From: Paraburkholderia bannensis NBRC 103871
Lineage (GTDB): Bacteria; Pseudomonadota; Gammaproteobacteria; Burkholderiales; Burkholderiaceae
Reading direction: 5' to 3'
DNA: 64,000 nucleotides
NCBI RefSeq assembly: GCF_000685015.1
Contig: NZ_BAYA01000031.1
Coordinates: 1 to 64,000 of the forward strand
The notes under the pieces were generated by a model, which was not told the origin of the DNA, did not search any database, and worked only from the letters and a program-made list of their open reading frames with translations. The position numbers were made by a program, and so were the translations under genes. Shown in pieces: positions 59,156-64,000 of the stretch (the stretch's first letter is position 1; each line of letters begins with the position of its first letter).

Positions 59156-61516
59156 TCAGAAGTCGATCTTCATGCCCACGTTGAAGTTGCGGCCCGGCGC
59201 GGTGTACGCGTCGATCTTCGCCGCGCTGTCGCTGTCCGAGAGACCGCGCACGTCGTTCCAGATCCAGTACTTGCGGTCGAATACGTTGTCGATGCCCGCC
59301 GTCACGCTCACATGGCGCGTGATGTTGTAGCCCGCGTGCAGGTCGAGAATCGTGTACGACGGCGTCGAGTAATACGACGCGGTGGACATCGTCGACTTGC
59401 TCTTGCGCGAGTTGTAGGTGAGGTCGGCGCTTGCGAACCAGCGCTCCGTGGGCGCGTATTTCACGCCGAGCACGACCGCGAGCGGCGGCACCGTATCCAG
59501 ACCCGACGTCACGCCGTCCTTGGTCTCGGTGCCGTGGATCCACGCGAAGCCGCCCTTCACTTCCAGGCTGTCGTTCACGTACCAGTCGGCCTTGCCTTCG
59601 AGGCCCTGAATCGAGGCCTTCGAGTAGTTCACGTACTGCACCGTGTACGGATTGGTCGCGGAGGTCACGCTGCCGCCAATCACCTTCGTATCGATGAAGT
59701 TGCTGTAGCGGCCCGCGAACGCAGCGGCGCTGTAGTTCACCTGGCCATGACCGACGCCCAGCTTGCCGCGCAGGCCCAGTTCGACCGAATTGCTGGTTTC
59801 GGGCTTCAGGTTCGGATTGCCGACCTGCTGGTAATAGAGGCCGTACGAACCCGCCGGGTTATAGAAGCTGTTGACCTGGTACGCGGACGGCGCGCGGAAT
59901 CCATGCGCGTACTGCACATAAGGCACGAACGCGGGCGAGACTTCGTAGAGCACCGCGAGGCGTGGCGAGATCGCGTTGCCCGTGGACGACGTAGTCGGCT
60001 TGGTCGAGGTCGCCGACATGGACTCGTAGGTCGCGTCCGGATGCGGCGTCATGTTGTACCAGTCGAAGCGCACGCCCGGCACCACGCTCAGCTTGTTCCA
60101 GCGGATCTCGTCCTGCACGAACGCGCCGAATGCGGTCTGCGTGGTCTTCGGGAACGCTTCCGGATAGCCGTCCGAAGCGCTTGTCCATTCCGATCCCGCC
60201 GAGCTTGCGGTGCTGTAGTGCGAGACGCTCGCGTCGAAACCGTAGGTCAGCTTGTGCTGCAGCGGCCCGGTCGCGAAGGCGCTGTCGGCCACGACGCTGC
60301 CGCCCAGAATGTTGTCGCCGTAATCGTTGGTGCGCGTGCGCGACGAGCTAGCGCCACTGGAGTTCGTGCCGCCAATGTCGAGCGTCTGCCGCGTGGACGC
60401 ATTCCGGTAGTACAACGAAGTGTGAAGTTGCTGGAAGTACGGATTCGTCACATCGCGATGGTCGTAGTCCAGCTGCACGCGGTTGCTGTTCACCTCGTTG
60501 CCGGTCACGTAGCTGTTGGCCGTGTAGCCGCTCCACGTGTACGCGCCGCCCAGTTGCGAAAGACCGTCGCTTGAGTTCGCATTACTAATTGTTTCAGCAG
60601 TAATTTTTAGCGTGTCCTGCGGCGTCAATTTAAAAACGATCTTGCCGAGCGCGCTGCGGTTGTTGTACGTGAGCGGGTCGGCTTCCGAGCGCGTCGCGCC
60701 CAGCGTGTTGCTGTCGCCCTTGTTGTCGGTCTCGTGGCCGTGGCGCCCGGACAGCGCCACCATGCCCTGCACCACGTCGCCACCGAATGCGGCCGTGGCC
60801 GTCGAGCCCCAGCTCCGGTCGGTCGAGTCGTAGCCTGCCTTCAACGAGAAGTAAGTCGGCTTGTTGTAGATCGACAGCAGGTCGCTCGGATCCTTGGTCA
60901 CGAAGTTGACCGCGCCGGTCAGGCCGTCGCTGCCGTACAGCGCCGAAGTCGGGCCGCGCAGCACTTCGATGCGCTGATAGAGGTCGGTGTTCAGGTAGTC
61001 GGCGCGACCCGCCGAGCCCGAACCGAACGCATAGGACTGCGGCAGCGGCACACCGTCTTCGAGCAGCAGCACCTGGTTGCCTTCGAGGCCGCGAATATTG
61101 ATGCCCTCGTTGCCCGCACGCCCCGACGACCCCGTGATCCCCGACGGCCGATACGCCGAATGGCGCACTTCGACGCCAGGCTCGTACTTGAGCGCGTCCT
61201 TGACGTCCTTCGCGTTGTTCTCGTCGATATCGTCGCTCGTGATGACCGAGACCGTGGCCGCCGTGCGGTTCGGGTCAGCGCTGCCGCCGCGCGTGGCCGT
61301 GACCGTGACGGCCTTGAGCGCCTGCTCGCGGCGCAGCGCGTCGGCGCGCATGGGTTTGGCGGAGGACGCGTCGGTCGTGGTCGCGGTGGCGGCGGTGCTC
61401 GCAGTCGCGTCGGGCGTGGCCGCTTGAGCGGCCAGTGCGTTGCTGGCGTAAAGCGCGCAGGCTTCGGCGATGAGCGCCGGCAGCACGCGCCGCACCAGTC
61501 TTTGCTTAAGTTGCAT
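59156..61516 (-). CDS. hmuR: TonB-dependent heme/hemoglobin receptor HmuR
   Basis: The 786-residue outer-membrane receptor has ATG 61516 followed by a signal peptide (residues 1-31, VLPALIAEACALYASNALA), an Ala/Thr-rich spacer, TonB-box-like LKAVTVTAT, a plug (GNEGINIRGLEGNQVLLLEDGVPLP, EVLRGPTSALYGSDGLTGAVNFVTKDP) and a barrel ending in VGMKIDF with terminal Phe. FRAP and NPNL boxes, diagnostic of heme receptors, occur near residues 537 and 567. The stretch between them has several Tyr but no His, whereas Yersinia HmuR uses a His there. It is the first gene of hmuRSTUV. A half-conserved Fur-type site lies about 75-95 bases upstream. Confidence 0.9.
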   Translation of the reverse strand: MQLKQRLVRRVLPALIAEACALYASNALAAQAATPDATASTAATATTTDASSAKPMRADALRREQALKAVTVTATRGGSADPNRTAATVSVITSDDIDENNAKDVKDALKYEPGVEVRHSAYRPSGITGSSGRAGNEGINIRGLEGNQVLLLEDGVPLPQSYAFGSGSAGRADYLNTDLYQRIEVLRGPTSALYGSDGLTGAVNFVTKDPSDLLSIYNKPTYFSLKAGYDSTDRSWGSTATAAFGGDVVQGMVALSGRHGHETDNKGDSNTLGATRSEADPLTYNNRSALGKIVFKLTPQDTLKITAETISNANSSDGLSQLGGAYTWSGYTANSYVTGNEVNSNRVQLDYDHRDVTNPYFQQLHTSLYYRNASTRQTLDIGGTNSSGASSSRTRTNDYGDNILGGSVVADSAFATGPLQHKLTYGFDASVSHYSTASSAGSEWTSASDGYPEAFPKTTQTAFGAFVQDEIRWNKLSVVPGVRFDWYNMTPHPDATYESMSATSTKPTTSSTGNAISPRLAVLYEVSPAFVPYVQYAHGFRAPSAYQVNSFYNPAGSYGLYYQQVGNPNLKPETSNSVELGLRGKLGVGHGQVNYSAAAFAGRYSNFIDTKVIGGSVTSATNPYTVQYVNYSKASIQGLEGKADWYVNDSLEVKGGFAWIHGTETKDGVTSGLDTVPPLAVVLGVKYAPTERWFASADLTYNSRKSKSTMSTASYYSTPSYTILDLHAGYNITRHVSVTAGIDNVFDRKYWIWNDVRGLSDSDSAAKIDAYTAPGRNFNVGMKIDF

Positions 61517-61588
61517 CAAATCTACCCCGTAGTCAGAATCCAGGCTTTCCGGCTTCTTACGAACCGAAAGCGGGCTCGATCTTATCCT

Positions 61589-61614
61589 GGATGCAAACAA
61601 TTCTCATTTACTTT
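61589..61614. promoter_or_regulatory. Fur-type site upstream of hmuR
   Basis: AACAATTCTCATTTACTT (61596-61613) repeats 45563-45580 exactly. The right half TTCTCATT equals that of the dyad at 4555-4562, while the left half is degenerate. It lies in the 400-base gap 61517-61916 between hmuR and a divergent TetR gene; the rest of that gap shows no gene. Confidence 0.6.
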
Positions 61615-61916
61615 TTAAAATGCGGTTAGGTTCGGTGACTTGAAGGCAACCTGAAAGCAAGACCTTGCATCTAGCCTTCAAACTCGAAAATCGCCGATTT
61701 ATCAGGCAGTTAGTTGCTAACACGCGGTCTCGATAGAAACAGTCGCGTATGTATGTTTCGCGCAGCACCGAAAGCGGCAAGTCCCTTTATGCCGTATGGG
61801 TATTTGGCTCGAAAACGGCCCGAATCGGCATAAATCGGCCAGAAATGTCCGGTTGAGAAGCGAAACCGGCACGGGAGTCACCACGCGACGACGGGGCGAA
61901 CCAGTAAAATCGCGTC

Positions 61917-62540
61917 ATGGATTCGACCGCCACCCCGCAACGCCTGACCGACCGCAAGCGCGCCGCCATTCTGGAAGCGGCCATCGAGGAATTTCTCGCC
62001 GCCGGTTACGACGCCACCAGCATGGATCGCATCGCCGCACGGGCGAGCGTCTCCAAGCGCACGGTCTATAACCACTTCCCGAGCAAGGAGGCGCTGTTCG
62101 CGGCGATCCTCATGCGCCTGTGGGACGCGAGCCAGACCGGCGCGCCGCCCGCCTACCGCGCCGCCGAACCGTTGCGGGCGCAACTACTCGCGCTGCTCGC
62201 GCGCAAGCTGCGCCTGATGGCCGACGAATCGTTCCTGGCGCTCGCGCGCGTGGCGATCGCGGCAGGCATCCACTCGCCCGAGCGCGCCCGCGACATGGTC
62301 GCGCGGCTAGGCGAGCGCGAGGAAGACGTGACTGTATGGATCCGCGCGGCCGCCGCCGACGGGCGCCTGCGCATCGACGATCCGCTCTTTGCGGCGCAGG
62401 AACTGCAGGGGATGGTGAAGGGATTCGCGTTCTGGCCGCAGGTGACGATGGGCCAGCCGCCGCTGGATGCGGCCGCGCAAGTGCGGATCGCCGAATCTGC
62501 CGCCGATATGTTCCTTGCACGCTACGCTTCGAAGCACTGA
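61917..62540 (+). CDS. TetR/AcrR-family transcriptional regulator
   Basis: The 207-residue protein has the helix-turn-helix at about 14-60 (RAAILEAAIEEFLAAGYDATSMDRIAARASVSKRTVYNHFPSKEALF) and a C-terminal domain close to the TetR_C_7/AefR type (FLALARVAIAAGIHSPERARDM). It is 16 bases from, and convergent with, the MFS gene, so it does not share that promoter; it may control the MFS gene from a distance or a gene elsewhere. The ribosome site is weak. Confidence 0.85.
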   Translation: MDSTATPQRLTDRKRAAILEAAIEEFLAAGYDATSMDRIAARASVSKRTVYNHFPSKEALFAAILMRLWDASQTGAPPAYRAAEPLRAQLLALLARKLRLMADESFLALARVAIAAGIHSPERARDMVARLGEREEDVTVWIRAAAADGRLRIDDPLFAAQELQGMVKGFAFWPQVTMGQPPLDAAAQVRIAESAADMFLARYASKH

Positions 62541-62556
62541 CACCAGTTGGCGGCGG

Positions 62557-63756
62557 TTAGCGCACTAACGCCCGCGCCTGGCCTGACGACGCGCCGTGGC
62601 GCGCACCCTCGCGCCAGAAGCGCCACGCGAGCAGCCCGGCCAGCGCCTGGGCGCCCATCACGAACGCCACACAGCCGCCCCAACCCCATAGCCGCCAGGC
62701 GGGTACGGGCAGTATCGATCCCAGGCTGCCGCCCAGGTAATAGAACGACAGATAAAGGCCGATGGCCGTGGGCCGCGCCGCCCCGGCGCTCTGCGAGATG
62801 AAGGCATTGGCCGCCGCCTGCTCGACGAACACGGCGGTCGAGCCGAGCGCGAGTCCCAGCAGGATCGGCACCAGACCATGTGCGAGCGTGAGCAGCGCCC
62901 CCGCCAGCGCGAGCCACGCCGCCCAGATCGCAAGATCGCGCGGAGAGCGATGACGCGCGATGCGTCCTGCGATCGGCGTGACCACCATCGCGAGCAGGAA
63001 CACCGCGTAAATCGCACCGATCTGCGCGGTGCCAAAGCCATACGGCGGCTGCGCGAGTCGCAGCCCCGCGAACGTGAACGTCGCCACCTGCGAGGCAAGC
63101 ACGCACGCACCGAAGCCGAACGCCGCCAGCAGTGAAGGCCGCGTGAAAAGTTGCAGACGTGAAGGTGTCGGCAGGTCGTCCACACGCGTTTCAGCAAGCA
63201 TCGGCGGCTTGTGCGGCAGCCACGCGTATATCGCCACGCCCGCCGCGAGGCTCAACAGCGCGACCGCATCGAGCGCATGACGCCAGCCCAGCGCCGCCAC
63301 GCACGCATTGGTCACGAAGCGCCCCGCAAAACCGCCCAGCGTGGTTCCCGCGACGAACAGCGCGCTGACCTCCGCGATTTCCTCGCGCGAAAAGCACTCG
63401 CCGATAAACGACACCGCGATCGCGAAGATAAACGGCATCAGCAAGCCGACGGCAAAGCGCGCCGCGAGAAACGACGCGAAGCCGTCCGCATGCGCGGCCC
63501 ACAGCGCGGGCAACGCGGACGCCATCGCCGCACCCGCGATGACCGTGCGGCGAGCCAGCCGCGCCGCGATTGCGCCGACGAATGGCGCGATAATGGCGAC
63601 GGCCAGCGTGGTCGCGCTCACGCCCTGCCCCGCCTGTTCGGCGCTGATGCCGAACGCCGCCGCCAGTTCGCGCAGGATGCCCTGCGTGGCGTAGAGATTG
63701 AGAAACGCCGCGCAGCCGCAGAGAAAAAACGCCGCGCGCAAGGGCTTGCCTGACAT
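62557..63756 (-). CDS. MFS transporter (YnfM/AraJ-like, 12 helices)
   Basis: The 399-residue protein has twelve membrane helices and MFS motifs in FAVGLLMPFIFAIAVSFIGECFSREE and GRIARHRSPRDLA. Proteins of this group, often next to a divergent LysR gene, export drugs, sugars or metabolites. The LysR gene at 63854 starts 97 bases away on the other strand and is the probable regulator. The start has a weak GGAAACC site. Confidence 0.87.
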   Translation of the reverse strand: MSGKPLRAAFFLCGCAAFLNLYATQGILRELAAAFGISAEQAGQGVSATTLAVAIIAPFVGAIAARLARRTVIAGAAMASALPALWAAHADGFASFLAARFAVGLLMPFIFAIAVSFIGECFSREEIAEVSALFVAGTTLGGFAGRFVTNACVAALGWRHALDAVALLSLAAGVAIYAWLPHKPPMLAETRVDDLPTPSRLQLFTRPSLLAAFGFGACVLASQVATFTFAGLRLAQPPYGFGTAQIGAIYAVFLLAMVVTPIAGRIARHRSPRDLAIWAAWLALAGALLTLAHGLVPILLGLALGSTAVFVEQAAANAFISQSAGAARPTAIGLYLSFYYLGGSLGSILPVPAWRLWGWGGCVAFVMGAQALAGLLAWRFWREGARHGASSGQARALVR

Positions 63757-63853
63757 GAAGGGTTTCCGTGACGATATGCGTCCCTTCAGTCTGCCAGGCG
63801 CGCGCGCCGCGGGCCAATACCGAATTTGTCGTCATTGATACCGGAAGCCTCAC

Positions 63854-64000
63854 ATGCTCGACCTGCGCCGCCTGCGCTACTTCGTGACTGTCGCCGACGA
63901 ACTGCACTTCGGCCGCGCCGCCGAACGCCTGCACATCGCCCAGCCGCCGCTCACGCGCCAGATCGCCGCGCTCGAAACAGAGCTGGGCCTGCGCCTGTTC
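63854..64000 (+). CDS. LysR-family regulator, N-terminal part (runs off window)
   Basis: 49 codons are visible: LRRLRYFVTVADELHFGRAAERLHIAQPPLTRQIAALETELGLRLF, the LysR winged-helix domain. The effector domain lies beyond base 64000. It diverges from the MFS transporter gene, which is its likely target. The 97-base gap between them is the probable operator region. Confidence 0.88.
   Translation, partial: MLDLRRLRYFVTVADELHFGRAAERLHIAQPPLTRQIAALETELGLRLF

Overview
The window is GC-rich chromosomal DNA, probably from a beta-proteobacterium of the Burkholderia/Paraburkholderia/Caballeronia group. This rests on gene content: two Burkholderia-type trimeric porins, a DUF4148 protein, a TctDE-type two-component system, an hmuRSTUV heme locus, and many paired regulator/transporter modules. 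Genes are dense and short-spaced. I see no tRNA, rRNA, integrase, insertion sequence, CRISPR array or replication origin. Two genes run off the ends: a glycine-rich secreted protein on the left and a LysR regulator on the right.

Layout. 1-8.1 kb: the glycine-rich exported protein, an EamA exporter, a Fur-box TonB receptor, a metallo-beta-lactamase-fold hydrolase, an 8-bp tandem repeat, a small secreted protein and a porin. 8.3-13.3 kb: a minus-strand set of a NitT/TauT-type ABC importer followed by a TctE/TctD-like two-component system. 13.8-20.1 kb: a small membrane protein, an aldehyde dehydrogenase with a divergent TetR regulator, then a MerR-centred module. In that module a DJ-1/PfpI protein, an acetoacetate-decarboxylase-family protein plus the MerR gene, and an Old-Yellow-Enzyme reductase each sit behind a promoter with the same 19-bp-spacer MerR architecture.

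20.2-31 kb: a LysR-controlled cluster that looks catabolic. It contains RidA, a porin, a four-gene polar-amino-acid ABC importer, a flavin monooxygenase, an SDR dehydrogenase, an MHS permease and an Asp/Glu-racemase-family gene interrupted by one in-frame TGA. Two promoters in the cluster share an exact 17-bp T-N11-A palindrome (in opposite orientations) at the same 22-bp distance from near-identical core promoters, so the cluster is probably two co-regulated transcripts. The substrate is unknown. This is the best candidate here for an undescribed system.

31-45 kb: two efflux loci, a ytcA-mdtNOP-like set and an RND permease-adaptor-outer membrane factor operon with a convergent heavy-metal-type two-component system. 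45-50.6 kb: a FecI/FecR/FecA-like iron-signalling set behind a Fur-type box, ending with an exported glutamine-amidotransferase-like protein. 50.6-55 kb: an orphan protein, a GbsR/MarR regulator with two matching operators (its own transcript probably leaderless), an SDR-DoxX fusion with DUF2269, and a VirK/YbjX protein. 55-61.5 kb: the heme uptake operon hmuRSTUV. The end holds a TetR regulator and an MFS transporter divergent from LysR.
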